This document shows, piece by piece, positions 50,491 to 63,669 of a DNA stretch of 64,000 nucleotides (positions are counted from its first letter, which is position 1; each line of letters begins with the position of its first letter). The translations under genes were made by a program, and so were the position numbers. This stretch comes from Xylocopa sonorina (lineage: Eukaryota > Arthropoda > Insecta > Hymenoptera > Apidae). The notes under the pieces were generated by a model that was not told the origin of the DNA, searched no databases, and saw only the letters and a list, made by a program, of their open reading frames with translations. The DNA is taken from NCBI RefSeq assembly GCF_050948175.1, contig NW_027490234.1, positions 496,001 through 560,000 on the forward strand, read 5' to 3'.

Positions 50491-51826
50491 AAAACGCGAT
50501 ATCGCATCTCATTTCTATGTTTCATGGTAAGATATAATATGATTTGCGAAGTGTCATGTATTCCTCGTCTACACTTCAAATGAATGTAAATGCGACACTT
50601 CCTTGCTAGGAAATAGCGTCTGCAGATGTCTAGGTATCGTAGCAATAGAGTTCTAATGCTTCTTAAAGCGCGATATCGCATCCAATTTCTACGTTTCATG
50701 GTAAGATGTAATATGATTTGCGAAGTGTCATGTATTCCTCGTCTACACTTCAAATGAATGTAAATGCGACACTTCCTTGTTAGGAAATAGCGTCTGCACA
50801 TGTCTAGGTATCGTAGCAATAGAGTTCTAATGCTTCTTAAAGCGCGATATCGCATCTCATTTCTACGTTTCATGGTAAGATGTAATATGATTTGCGAAGT
50901 GTTATGTATTCCTCGCCTACACTTCAAATGAATGTAAATGTGTCACTTCCTTTAAAGGAAATATCGTTTGCAGGTGTCTACGTATCGAAGCAATAGAGTT
51001 CAAATGCTTCTTAAAATGAGATATTGCAACTCATATCTATGTTTCATAATAAGATATAATATTCATTGCGAAGTGTTATGCATTCCTCGTCTACGATTCA
51101 AATGAATGTAAATACGACACTTCCTTGCTAGGAAATAGCGTTTGCAGATGTCTACGTGTCGTAGCAATAGAGTTCATATGATTCTTAAATCGCGATATCG
51201 CATCTCATTTCGATGTTTCATGGTAAGATATAATATGATTTGCGAAGTGTCATGTATTCCTCGTCTACACTTCAAATGAATGTAAATGCGACACTTCCTT
51301 GTTAGGAAATAGCGTCTGCAGATGTCTAGGTATCGTAGCAATAGAGTTCTAATGCTTCTTAAAACGCGATATAGCATCTCATTTCTACGTTTCATGGTAA
51401 GATGTAATATGATTTGCGAAGTGTTATGTATTTCTCGTCTACACTTCAAATGAATGTAAATGTGACACTTCCTTGCAAGGAAATATCGTTGGCAGATGTC
51501 TACGTATCGTAGCAACAGATTTCTAATGCTTCTTAAAACACGAAGGCGCATCTCATTTCTATGTTTCATAGTAAGATATAATATGATTTGCGAAGTGTCA
51601 TGTATTCCTCGTCTACACTTCAAATGAATGTAAATGCGACACTTCCTTGCTAGGAAATAGCGTCTGCAGATGTCTAGGTATCGTAGCAATAGAGTTCTAA
51701 TGCTTCTTAAAACGCGATATCGCATCTCATTTCTATGTTTCATGGTAAGATATAATATGATTTGCGAAGTGTCATGTATTCCTCGTCTACACTTCAAATG
51801 AATGTAAATGCGACACTTCCTTGTTA

Positions 51827-52752
51827 GGAAATAGCGTCTGCAGATGTCTAGGTATCGTAGCAATAGAGTTCTAATGCTTCTTAAAACGCGATATCGCATC
51901 TCAGTTCTACGTTTCATGGTAAGATGTAATATGATTTGCGAAGTGTTACGTATTTCTCGTCTACACTTCAAATGAATGTAAATGTGACACTTCCTTGTTA
52001 GGAAATAGCGTCTGCAGATGTCTAGGTATCGTAGCAATAGAGTTCTAATGCTTCTTAAAGCGCGATATCGCATCTCATTTCTACGTTTCATGGTAAGATG
52101 TAATATGATTTGCGAAGTGTTAAGTATTTCTCGTCTACACTTCAAATGAATGTAAATGTGTCACTTCCTTTAAAGGAAATATCGTTTGCAGGTGTCTACG
52201 TATCGAAGCAATAGAGTTCAAATGCTTCTTAAAATGAGATATTGCAACTCATATCTATGTTTCATAATAAGATATAATATTCATTGCGAAGTGTTATGCA
52301 TTCCTCGTCTACGATTCAAATGAATGTAAATGCGACACTTCCTTGCAAGGAAATAGCGTTTGCAGATGTGTACGCATCGTAGCAATAGAGTTCTTATGAT
52401 TCTAAAAACGCGATATCGCATCTCATTTCTATGTTTCATGGTAAGATATAATATGATTTGCGAAGTGTCATGTATTCCTCGTCTACACTTCAAATGAATG
52501 TAAATGCGACACTTCCTTGCTAGGAAATAGCGTCTGCAGATGTCTAGGTATCGTAGCAATAGAGTTCTAATGCTTCTTAAAACGCGATATCGCATCTCAT
52601 TTCTACGTTTCATGGTAAGATGTAATATGATTTGCGAAGTGTTTAGTATTTCTCGTCTACACTTCAAATGAATGTAAATGTGACACTTCCTTGCAAGGAC
52701 ATATCGTTGGCAGATGTCTACGTATCGTAGCAACAGATTTCTAATGCTTCTT
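51827..52752. repeat. 13-monomer-offset duplication, copy 2 (partner 49565-50490)
   Basis: Partner of the block at 49565, with private changes GTTTAGTATTTC and GGACATATCG. The TTTAAA-centred dyad monomer inside it recurs again near 62075 and at the very end of the window (63989). Confidence 0.85.
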
Positions 52753-52901
52753 AAAACGCGAAGGCGCATCTCATTTCTATGTTTCATAGTAAGATATAAT
52801 ATGATTTGCGAAGTGTCATGTATTCCTCGTCTACACTTCAAATGAATGTAAATGCGACACTTCCTTGCTAGGAAATAGCGTCTGCAGATGTCTAGGTATC
52901 G

Positions 52902-54938
52902 TAGCAATAGAGTTCTAATGCTTCTTAAAACGCGATATCGCATCTCATTTCTATGTTTCATGGTAAGATATAATATGATTTGCGAAGTGTAATGTATTCC
53001 TCGTCTACACTTCAAATGAATGTAAATGCGACACATCCTTGCAAGGAAATATCGTTTGCAGATGTCTACGTATCGAAGAAATAGAGTTCAAATGCTGCTT
53101 AAAACGAGATACTGCATCTCATATCTATGTTTCATGATAAGATATAATATTCATTGCGAAGTGTTATGCATTCCTCGTCTACGATTCAAATGAAAGTAAA
53201 TGCGACACTTCCTTGCAAGGAAATAGCGTTTGCAGATGTCTACGTGTCGTAGCAATAGAGTTCATATGATTCTTAAATCGCGATATCGCATCTCATTTCG
53301 ATGTTTCATGGTAAGATATAATATGATTTGCGAAGTGTCATGTATTCCTCGTCTACACTTCAAATGAATGTAAATGCGACACTTCCTTGTTAGGAAATAG
53401 CGTCTGCAAATGTCTAGGTATCGTAGCAATAGAGTTCTAATGCTTCTTAAAACGCGATATCGCATCTCATTTCTACGTTTCATGGTAAGATGTAATATGA
53501 TTTGCGAAGTGTTATGTATTTCTCGTCTACACTTCAAATGAATGTAAATGTTACACTTCCTTGCAAGGAAATATCGTTGGCAGATGTCTACGTATCGTAG
53601 CAACAGATTTCTAATGCTTCTTAAAACGCGAAGGCGCATCTCATTTCTATGTTTCATAGTAAGATACAATATGATTTGCGAAGTGTCATGTATTCCTCGT
53701 CTACACTTCAAATGAATGTAAATGCGACACTTCCTTGCTAGGAAATAGCGTCTGCAGATGTCTAGGTATCGTAGCAATAGAGTTCTAATGCTTCTTAAAA
53801 CGCGATATCGCATCTCATTTCTATGTTTCATGGTAAGATATAATATGATTTGCGAACTGTTATGTATTCCTCGCCTACACTTCAAATTAATGTAAATGCG
53901 ACACTTCCTTGCAAGGAAATAGCGTTTGCAGATGTCTACGTGTCGTAGCAATAGATTTCTAATGCTTCTTAAAACGCGATGTCGCATCTCATTTCTATGT
54001 TTCATGGTAAGATATAATATGATTTGCGAAGTGTCATGTATTCCTCGTCTACACTTCAAATGAATGTAAATGCGACACATCCTTGCTAGGAAATAGCGTC
54101 TGCAGATGTCTAGGTATCGTAGATATAGAGTTCTAATGCTTCTTAAAACGCGATATCGCATCTCATTTCTATGTTTCATGGTAAGATATTATATAATTTG
54201 CGAAGTGTTATGTATTCCTCGTCTGCACTTCAAATGAATGTAAATGCGACACTTCCTTGCTAGGAAATAGCGTTTGCTGATGTCTACGTATCGTAGCAAT
54301 GGAGTTCTTATGATTCTTAAAACACGATATCGCATCTCATTTCTATGTTTCATGGTAAGATATTATATAATTTGCGAAGTGTCATGTATTCCTCGTCTAC
54401 ACTTCAAATGAATGTAAATGCGACACTTCCTTGCTAGGAAATAGCGTCTGCAGATGTCTAGGTATCGTAGCAATAGAGTTCTAATGCTTCTTAAAACGCG
54501 ATATCGCATCTCAGTTCTACGTTTCATGGTAAGATGTAATATGATTTGCGAAGTGTTATGTATTTCTCGTCTACACTTCAAATGAATGTAAATGTGACAC
54601 TTCCTTGCAAGAAAATATCGTTTGCAGATGTCTCCGTGTCGAAGAAATAGAGTTCAAATGCTTCTTAAAACGAGATATTGCAACTCATATCTATGTTTCA
54701 TGATAAGATATAATATTCATTGCGAAGTGTTATGCATTCCTCGTCTACTATTCAAATGAATGTAAATGCGACACTTCCTTGCAAGGAAATAGCGTTTGCA
54801 GATGTGTACGTATCGAAGCAATAGAGTTCAAATACTTCTTAAAACTCGATATCGCATCTCATTACTACGTTTCATGGTAAGATATAATATGATTTGCGAA
54901 GTGTCATGTATTCCTCGTCTACACTTCAAATGAATGTA
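52902..54938. repeat. 16-monomer duplication, copy 1 (partner 55686-57722)
   Basis: Offset 2784 bp (16 x 174), about 2.04 kb. Shared rare variants: GAAGTGTAATG, CACATCCTTG, CGAGATACTGCATC, CTTAAATCGCG, CTGCAAATGTC, GCGAAGGCGC, TCATAGTAAG, AAATTAATG, GCGATGTCGC and GATATTATATAATTTGCG. Differences include GTTACACTTCC near 53551 and CTCCGTGTCG near 54633. Confidence 0.88.
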
Positions 54939-55685
54939 AATGCGACACTTCCTTGCAAGGAAATAGCGTTTGCAGATGTGTACGTATCGTAGCAATAGAG
55001 TTCTTATGATTCTAAAAACGCGATATCGCATCTCATTTCTATGTTTCATGGTAAGATATAATATGATTTGCGAAGTGTCATGTATTCCTCGTCTACACTT
55101 CAAATGAATGTAAATGCGACACTTCCTTGCAAGGAAATAGCGTTTGCAGATGTCTAGGTATCGTAGCAATAGAGTTCTAATGCTTCTTAAAACGCGAAAG
55201 CGCATCTCATTTCTATGTTTCATGGTAAGATATAATATGATTTGCGAAGTGTCATGTATTCCTCGTCTACACTTCAAATGAATGTAAATGCGACACTTCC
55301 TTGTTAGGAAATAGCGTCTGCAGATGTCTAGGTATCGTAGCAATAGAGTTCTAATGCTTCTTAAAACGCGATATCGCATCTCATTTCTACGTTCCATGGT
55401 AAGATGTAATATGATTTGCGAAGTGTTATGTATTCCTCGCCTACACTTCAAATGAATGTAAATGCGACACTTCCTTGCAAGGAAATAGCGTTTGCAGATG
55501 TCTATGTATCGTAGCAATGGAGTTCTTATGATTCTTAAAACACGATATCGCATCTCATTTCTATGTTTCATGGTAAGATATAATATGATTTGCGAAGTGT
55601 TATGTATTCCTCGTCTACACTTCAAATGAATGTAAATGCGACACTTCCTTGGTAGGAAATAGCGTTTGCAGATGTCCACCTATCG

Positions 55686-57722
55686 TAGCAATAGAGTTCT
55701 AATGCTTCTTAAAACGCGATATCGCATCTCATTTCTATGTTTCATGGTAAGATATAATATGATTTGCGAAGTGTAATGTATTCCTCGTCTACACTTCAAA
55801 TGAATGTAAATGCGACACATCCTTGCAAGGAAATATCGTTTGCAGATGTCTACGTATCGAAGAAATAGAGTTCAAATGCTGCTTAAAACGAGATACTGCA
55901 TCTCATATCTATGTTTCATGATAAGATATAATATTCATTGCGAAGTGTTATGCATTCCTCGTCTACGATTCAAATGAAAGTAAATGCGACACTTCCTTGC
56001 AAGGAAATAGCGTTTGCAGATGTCTACGTGTCATAGCAATAGAGTTCATATGATTCTTAAATCGCGATATCGCATCTCATTTCGATGTTTCATGGTAAGA
56101 TATAATATGATTTGCGAAGTGTCATGTATTCCTCGTCTACACTTCAAAAGAATGTAAATGCGACACTTCCTTGTTAGGAAATAGCGTCTGCAAATGTCTA
56201 GGTATCGTAGCAATAGAGTTCTAATGCTTCTTAAAACGCGATATCGCATCTCATTTCTACGTTTCATGGTAAGATGTAATATGATTTGCGAAGTGTTATG
56301 TATTTCTCGTCTACACTTCAAATGAATGTAAATGTGACACTTCCTTGCAAGGAAATATCGTTGGCAGATGTCTACGTATCGTAGCAACAGATTTCTAATG
56401 CTTCTTAAAACGCGAAGGCGCATCTCATTTCTATGTTTCATAGTAAGATATAATATGATTTGCGAAGTGTCATGTATTCCTCGTCTACACTTCAAATGAA
56501 TGTAAATGCGACACTTCCTTGCTAGGAAATAGCGTCTGCAGATGTCTAGGTATCGTAGCAATAGAGTTCTAATGCTTCTTAAAACGCGATATCGCATCTC
56601 ATTTCTATGTTTCATGGTAAGATATAATATGATTTGCGAACTGTTATGTATTCCTCGCCTACACTTCAAATTAATGTAAATGCGACACTTCCTTGCAAGG
56701 AAATAGCGTTTGCAGATGTCTACGTGTCGTAGCAATAGATTTCTAATGCTTCTTAAAACGCGATGTCGCATCTCATTTCTATGTTTCATGGTAAGATATA
56801 ATATGATTTGCGAAGTGTCATGTATTCCTCGTCTACACTTCAAATGAATGTAAATGCGACACATCCTTGCTAGGAAATAGCGTCTGCAGATGTCTAGGTA
56901 TCGTAGATATAGAGTTCTAATGCTTCTTAAAACGCGATATCGCATCTCATTTCTATGTTTCATGGTAAGATATTATATAATTTGCGAAGTGTTATGTATT
57001 CCTCGTCTGCACTTCAAATGAATGTAAATGCGACACTTCCTTGCTAGGAAATAGCGTTTGCAGATGTCTACGTATCGTAGCAATGGAGTTCTTATGATTC
57101 TTAAAACACGATATCGCATCTCATTTCTATGTTTCATGGTAAGATATTATATAATTTGCGAAGTGTCATGTATTCCTCGTCTACACTTCAAATGAATGTA
57201 AATGCGACACTTCCTTGCTAGGAAATAGCGTCTGCAGATGTCTAGGTATCGTAGCAATAGAGTTCTAATGCTTCTTAAAACGCGATATCGCATCTCAGTT
57301 CTACGTTTCATGGTAAGATGTAATATGATTTGCGAAGTGTTATGTATTTCTCGTCTACACTTCAAATGAATGTAAATGTGACACTTCCTTGCAAGGAAAT
57401 ATCGTTTGCAGATGTCTACGTGTCGAAGAAATAGAGTTCAAATGCTTCTTAAAACGAGATATTGCAACTCATATCTATGTTTCATGATAAGATATAATAT
57501 TCATTGCGAAGTGTTATGCATTCCTCGTCTACTATTCAAATGAATGTAAATGCGACACTTCCTTGCAAGGAAATAGCGTTTGCAGATGTGTACGTATCGA
57601 AGCAATAGAGTTCAAATACTTCTTAAAACTCGATATCGCATCTCATTACTACGTTTCATGGTAAGATATAATATGATTTGCGAAATGTCATGTATTCCTC
57701 GTCTACACTTCAAATGAATGTA
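55686..57722. repeat. 16-monomer duplication, copy 2 (partner 52902-54938)
   Basis: Partner of the block at 52902. Its right part seeds the 870-bp higher-order repeat, so the 870-bp amplification followed or overlapped the 16-monomer event. Confidence 0.88.
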
Positions 57723-57840
57723 AATGCGACACATCCTTGCTAGGAAATAGCGTCTGCAGATGTCTAGGTATCGTAGATATAGAGTTCTAATGCTTCTTAA
57801 AACGCGATATCGCATCTCATTTCTATGTTTCATGGTAAGA
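56971..57840 (+). repeat. 870-bp higher-order repeat, unit 1
   Basis: A five-monomer unit taken to start at TATTATATAATTTGCG. In order it carries CTGCACTTC, AAAACACGATATC, a second TATTATATAATTTGCG, ATCTCAGTTCTACG, the diverged subtype (ATTCATTGCG with CTACTATTC), AAAACTCGATATCGC with GCGAAATGTC, and CACATCCTTG with CGTAGATATAG. The monomers differ clearly from each other, while successive units are almost the same, which defines a higher-order repeat. Confidence 0.92.
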
Positions 57841-58710
57841 TATTATATAATTTGCGAACTGTTATGTATTCCTCGTCTGCACTTCAAATGAATGTAAATG
57901 CGACACTTCCTTGCTAGGAAATAGCGTTTGCAGATGTCTACGTATCGTAGCAATGGAGTTCTTATGATTCTTAAAACACGATATCGCATCTCATTTCTAT
58001 GTTTCATGGTAAGATATTATATAATTTGCGAAGTGTCATGTATTCCTCGTCTACACTTCAAATGAATGTAAATGCGACACTTCCTTGCTAGGAAATAGCG
58101 TCTGCAGATGTCTAGGTATCGTAGCAATAGAGTTCTAATGCTTCTTAAAACGCGATATCGCATCTCAGTTCTACGTTTCATGGTAAGATGTAATATGATT
58201 TGCGAAGTGTTATGTATTTCTCGTCTACACTTCAAATGAATGTAAATGTGACACTTCCTTGCAAGGAAATATCGTTTGCAGATGTCTACGTGTCGAAGAA
58301 ATAGAGTTCAAATGCTTCTTAAAACGAGATATTGCAACTCATATCTATGTTTCATGATAAGATATAATATTCATTGCGAAGTGTTATGCATTCCTCGTCT
58401 ACTATTCAAATGAATGTAAATGCGACACTTCCTTGCAAGGAAATAGCGTTTGCAGATGTGTACGTATCGAAGCAATAGAGTTCAAATACTTCTTAAAACT
58501 CGATATCGCATCTCATTACTACGTTTCATGGTAAGATATAATATGATTTGCGAAATGTCATGTATTCCTCGTCTACACTTCAAATGAATGTAAATGCGAC
58601 ACATCCTTGCTAGGAAATAGCGTCTGCAGATGTCTAGGTATCGTAGATATAGAGTTCTAATGCTTCTTAAAACGCGATATCGCATCTCATTTCTATGTTT
58701 CATGGTAAGA
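57841..58710 (+). repeat. 870-bp higher-order repeat, unit 2
   Basis: Five monomers in the same order as unit 1. I noticed one private change, GCGAACTGTTATG near 57856 against GCGAAGTGTTATG in the other units. Confidence 0.92.
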
Positions 58711-59754
58711 TATTATATAATTTGCGAAGTGTTATGTATTCCTCGTCTGCACTTCAAATGAATGTAAATGCGACACTTCCTTGCTAGGAAATAGCGTTTG
58801 CAGATGTCTACGTATCGTAGCAATGGAGTTCTTATGATTCTTAAAACACGATATCGCATCTCATTTCTATGTTTCATGGTAAGATATTATATAATTTGCG
58901 AAGTGTCATGTATTCCTCGTCTACACTTCAAATGAATGTAAATGCGACACTTCCTTGCTAGGAAATAGCGTCTGCAGATGTCTAGGTATCGTAGCAATAG
59001 AGTTCTAATGCTTCTTAAAACGCGATATCGCATCTCAGTTCTACGTTTCATGGTAAGATGTAATATGATTTGCGAAGTGTTATGTATTTCTCGTCTACAC
59101 TTCAAATGAATGTAAATGTGACACTTCCTTGCAAGGAAATATCGTTTGCAGATGTCTACGTGTCGAAGAAATAGAGTTCAAATGCTTCTTAAAACGAGAT
59201 ATTGCAACTCATATCTATGTTTCATGATAAGATATAATATTCATTGCGAAGTGTTATGCATTCCTCGTCTACTATTCAAATGAATGTAAATGCGACACTT
59301 CCTTGCTAGGAAATAGCGTCTGCAGATGTCTAGGTATCGTAGCAATAGAGTTCTAATGCTTCTTAAAACGCGATATCGCATCTCATTTCTATGTTTCATG
59401 GTAAGATATAATATGATTTGCGAACTGTTATGTATTCCTCGCCTACACTTCAAATTAATGTAAATGCGACACTTCCTTGCAAGGAAATAGCGTTTGCAGA
59501 TGTCTACGTGTCGTAGCAATAGATTTCTAATGCTTCTTAAAACGCGATGTCGCATCTCATTTCTATGTTTCATGGTAAGATATAATATGATTTGCGAAGT
59601 GTCATGTATTCCTCGTCTACACTTCAAATGAATGTAAATGCGACACATCCTTGCTAGGAAATAGCGTCTGCAGATGTCTAGGTATCGTAGATATAGAGTT
59701 CTAATGCTTCTTAAAACGCGATATCGCATCTCATTTCTATGTTTCATGGTAAGA
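58711..59754 (+). repeat. Higher-order repeat, unit 3, six-monomer variant (1044 bp)
   Basis: Begins like the other units, but after the diverged subtype (about 59290) it switches to monomers resembling 53.72-54.19 and 56.51-56.97 kb (GCGAACTGTTATG, CTCGCCTACAC, AAATTAATG, GCGATGTCGC). It is therefore one monomer longer and chimaeric, likely from unequal exchange or conversion with the neighbouring older block. Confidence 0.9.
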
Positions 59755-60624
59755 TATTATATAATTTGCGAAGTGTTATGTATTCCTCGTCTGCACTTCA
59801 AATGAATGTAAATGCGACACTTCCTTGCTAGGAAATAGCGTTTGCAGATGTCTACGTATCGTAGCAATGGAGTTCTTATGATTCTTAAAACACGATATCG
59901 CATCTCATTTCTATGTTTCATGGTAAGATATTATATAATTTGCGAAGTGTCATGTATTCCTCGTCTACACTTCAAATGAATGTAAATGCGACACTTCCTT
60001 GCTAGGAAATAGCGTCTGCAGATGTCTAGGTATCGTAGCAATAGAGTTCTAATGCTTCTTAAAACGCGATATCGCATCTCAGTTCTACGTTTCATGGTAA
60101 GATGTAATATGATTTGCGAAGTGTTATGTATTTCTCGTCTACACTTCAAATGAATGTAAATGTGACACTTCCTTGCAAGGAAATATCGTTTGCAGATGTC
60201 TACGTGTCGAAGAAATAGAGTTCAAATGCTTCTTAAAACGAGATATTGCAACTCATATCTATGTTTCATGATAAGATATAATATTCATTGCGAAGTGTTA
60301 TGCATTCCTCGTCTACTATTCAAATGAATGTAAATGCGACACTTCCTTGCAAGGAAATAGCGTTTGCAGATGTGTACGTATCGAAGCAATAGAGTTCAAA
60401 TACTTCTTAAAACTCGATATCGCATCTCATTACTACGTTTCATGGTAAGATATAATATGATTTGCGAAATGTCATGTATTCCTCGTCTACACTTCAAATG
60501 AATGTAAATGCGACACATCCTTGCTAGGAAATAGCGTCTGCAGATGTCTAGGTATCGTAGATATAGAGTTCTAATGCTTCTTAAAACGCGATATCGCATC
60601 TCATTTCTATGTTTCATGGTAAGA
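59755..60624 (+). repeat. 870-bp higher-order repeat, unit 4
   Basis: Returns to the five-monomer order of units 1 and 2. By eye it matches them almost base for base, despite the intervening chimaeric unit. Confidence 0.92.
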
Positions 60625-61390
60625 TATTATATAATTTGCGAAGTGTTATGTATTCCTCGTCTGCACTTCAAATGAATGTAAATGCGACACTTCCTTGCTA
60701 GGAAATAGCGTTTGCAGATGTCTACGTATCGTAGCAATGGAGTTCTTATGATTCTTAAAACACGATATCGCATCTCATTTCTATGTTTCATGGTAAGATA
60801 TTATATAATTTGCGAAGTGTCATGTATTCCTCGTCTACACTTCAAATGAATGTAAATGCGACACTTCCTTGCTAGGAAATAGCGTCTGCAGATGTCTAGG
60901 TATCGTAGCAATAGAGTTCTAATGCTTCTTAAAACGCGATATCGCATCTCAGTTCTACGTTTCATGGTAAGATGTAATATGATTTGCGAAGTGTTATGTA
61001 TTTCTCGTCTACACTTCAAATGAATGTAAATGTGACACTTCCTTGCAAGGAAATATCGTTTGCAGATGTCTACGTGTCGAAGAAATAGAGTTCAAATGCT
61101 TCTTAAAACGAGATATTGCAACTCATATCTATGTTTCATGATAAGATATAATATTCATTGCGAAGTGTTATGCATTCCTCGTCTACTATTCAAATGAATG
61201 TAAATGCGACACTTCCTTGCAAGGAAATAGCGTTTGCAGATGTGTACGTATCGAAGCAATAGAGTTCAAATACTTCTTAAAACTCGATATCGCATCTCAT
61301 TACTACGTTTCATGGTAAGATATAATATGATTTGCGAAGTGTCATGTATTCCTCGTCTACACTTCAAATGAATGTAAATGCGACACTTCC
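60625..61390 (+). repeat. 870-bp higher-order repeat, unit 5, incomplete
   Basis: Follows the unit order through AAAACTCGATATCGC, then reads GCGAAGTGTC with CTTCCTTGCAAGG instead of GCGAAATGTC with CACATCCTTG, so the last monomer is replaced. From there the sequence resembles 54.9-55.2 kb. This is the right edge of the HOR run. Confidence 0.85.
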
Positions 61391-62786
61391 TTGCAAGGAA
61401 ATAGCGTTTGCAGATGTGTACGTATCGTAGCAATAGAGTTCTTATGATTCTAAAAACGCGATATCGCATCTCATTTCTATGTTTCATGGTAAGATATAAT
61501 ATGATTTGCGAAGTGTCATGTATTCCTCGTCTACACTTCAAATGAATGTAAATGCGACACTTCCTTGCTAGGAAATAGCGTTTGCAGATGTCTAGGTATC
61601 GTAGCAATAGAGTTCTAATGCTTCTTAAAACGCTAAAGCGCATCTCATTTCTATGTTTCATGGTAAGATATAATATGATTTGCGAAGTGTCATGTATTCC
61701 TCGTCTACACTTCAAATGAATGTAAATGCGACACTTCCTTGCTAGGAAATAGCGTCTGCAGATGTCTAGGTATCGTAGCAATAGAGTTCTAGTGCTTCTT
61801 AAAACGCGATATCGCATCTCATTTCTATGTTTCATGGTAAGATATAATATGATTTGCGAAGTGTCATGTATTCCTCGTCTACACTTCAAATGAATGTAAA
61901 TGCGACACTTCCTTGTTAGGAAATAGCGTCTGCAGATGTCTAGGTATCGTAGCAATAGAGTTCTAATGCTTCTTAAAGCGCGATATCGCATCTCATTTCT
62001 ACGTTTCATGGTAAGATGTAATTTGATTTGCGAAGTGTTATGTATTTCTCGTCTACACTTCAAATGAATGTAAATGTGTCACTTCCTTTAAATTAAATAT
62101 CGTTTGCAGGTGTCTACGTATCGAAGCAATAGAGTTCAAATGCTTCTTAAAATGAGATATTGCAACTCATATCTATGTTTCATAATAAGATATAATATTC
62201 ATTGCGAAGTGTTATGCATTCATCGTCTACGATTCAAATGAATGTAAATACGACACTTCCTTGCTAGGAAATAGCGTCTGCAGATGTCTAGGTATCGTAG
62301 CAATAGAGTTCTAATGCTTCTTAAAACGCGATATCGCATCTCATTTCTATGTTTCATGGTAAGATATAATATGACTTGCGAAGTGTCATGTATTCCTCGT
62401 CTACACTTCAAATGAATGTAAATGCGACACTTCCTTGTTAGGAAATAGCGTCTGCAGATGTCTAGGTATCGTAGCAATAGAGTTCTAATGCTTCTTAAAA
62501 CGCGATATCGCATCTCATTTCTACGTTCCATGGTAAGATGTAATATGATTTGCGAAGTGTTATGTATTCCTCGTCTACACTTCAAATGAATGTAAATGCG
62601 ACAATTCCTTGCAAGGAAATATCGTTTGCAGATGTCTACGTATCGAAGAAATAGAGTTCAAATGCTGCTTAAAACGAGATACTGCATCTCATATCTATGT
62701 TTCATGATAAGATATAATATTCATTGCGAAGTGTTATGCATTCCTCGTCTACGATTCAAATGAAAGTAAATGCGACACTTCCTTGC

Positions 62787-63346
62787 AAGGAAATAGCGTT
62801 TGCAGATGTCTACGTGTCGTAGCAATAGAGTTCATATGATTCTTAAATCGCGATATCGCATCTCATTTCGATGTTTCATGGTAAGATATAATATGATTTG
62901 CGAAGTGACATGTATTCCTCGTCTACACTTCAAATGAATGTAAATGCGACACTTCCTTGTTAGGAAATAGCGTCTGCAAATGTCTAGGTATCGTAGCAAT
63001 AGAGTTCTAATGCTTCTTAAAACGCGATATCGCATCTCATTTCTACGTTTCATGGTAAGATGTAATATGATTTGCGAAGTGTTATGTATTTCTCGTCTAC
63101 ACTTCAAATGAATGTAAATGTGACACTTCCTTGCAAGGAAATAGCGTTTGCAGATGTCTACGTGTCGTAGCAATAGAGTTCATATGATTCTTAAATCGCG
63201 ATATCGCATCTCATTTCGATGTTTCATGGTAAGATATAATATGATTTGCGAAGTGACATGTATTCCTCGTCTACACTTCAAATGAATGTAAATGCGACAC
63301 TTCCTTGTTAGGAAATAGCGTCTGCAAATGTCTAGGTATCGTAGAT
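62787..63346. repeat. Dimer duplication (348-bp offset)
   Basis: 62787-62998 matches 63135-63346 with shared CGTGTCGTAGC, CTTAAATCGCG, CATTTCGATG, GCGAAGTGACATG and CTGCAAATGTC. The second copy breaks off at CGTAGATATAG. Confidence 0.82.
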
Positions 63347-63669
63347 ATAGAGTTCTAATGCTTCTTAAAACGCGATATCGCATCTCATTTCTATGTTTCA
63401 TGGTAAGATATTATATAATTTGCGAAGTGTTATGTATTCCTCGTCTGCACTTCAAATGAATGTAAATGCGACACTTCCTTGCTAGGAAATAGCGTTTGCA
63501 GATGTTTACGTATCGTAGCAATGGAGTTCTTATGATTCTTAAAACACGATATCGCATCTCATTTCTATGTTTCATGGTAAGATATAATATGATTTGCGAA
63601 GTGTTATGTATTCCTCGTCTACACTTCAAATGAATGTAAATGCGACAGTTCCTTGGTAGGAAATAGCGT

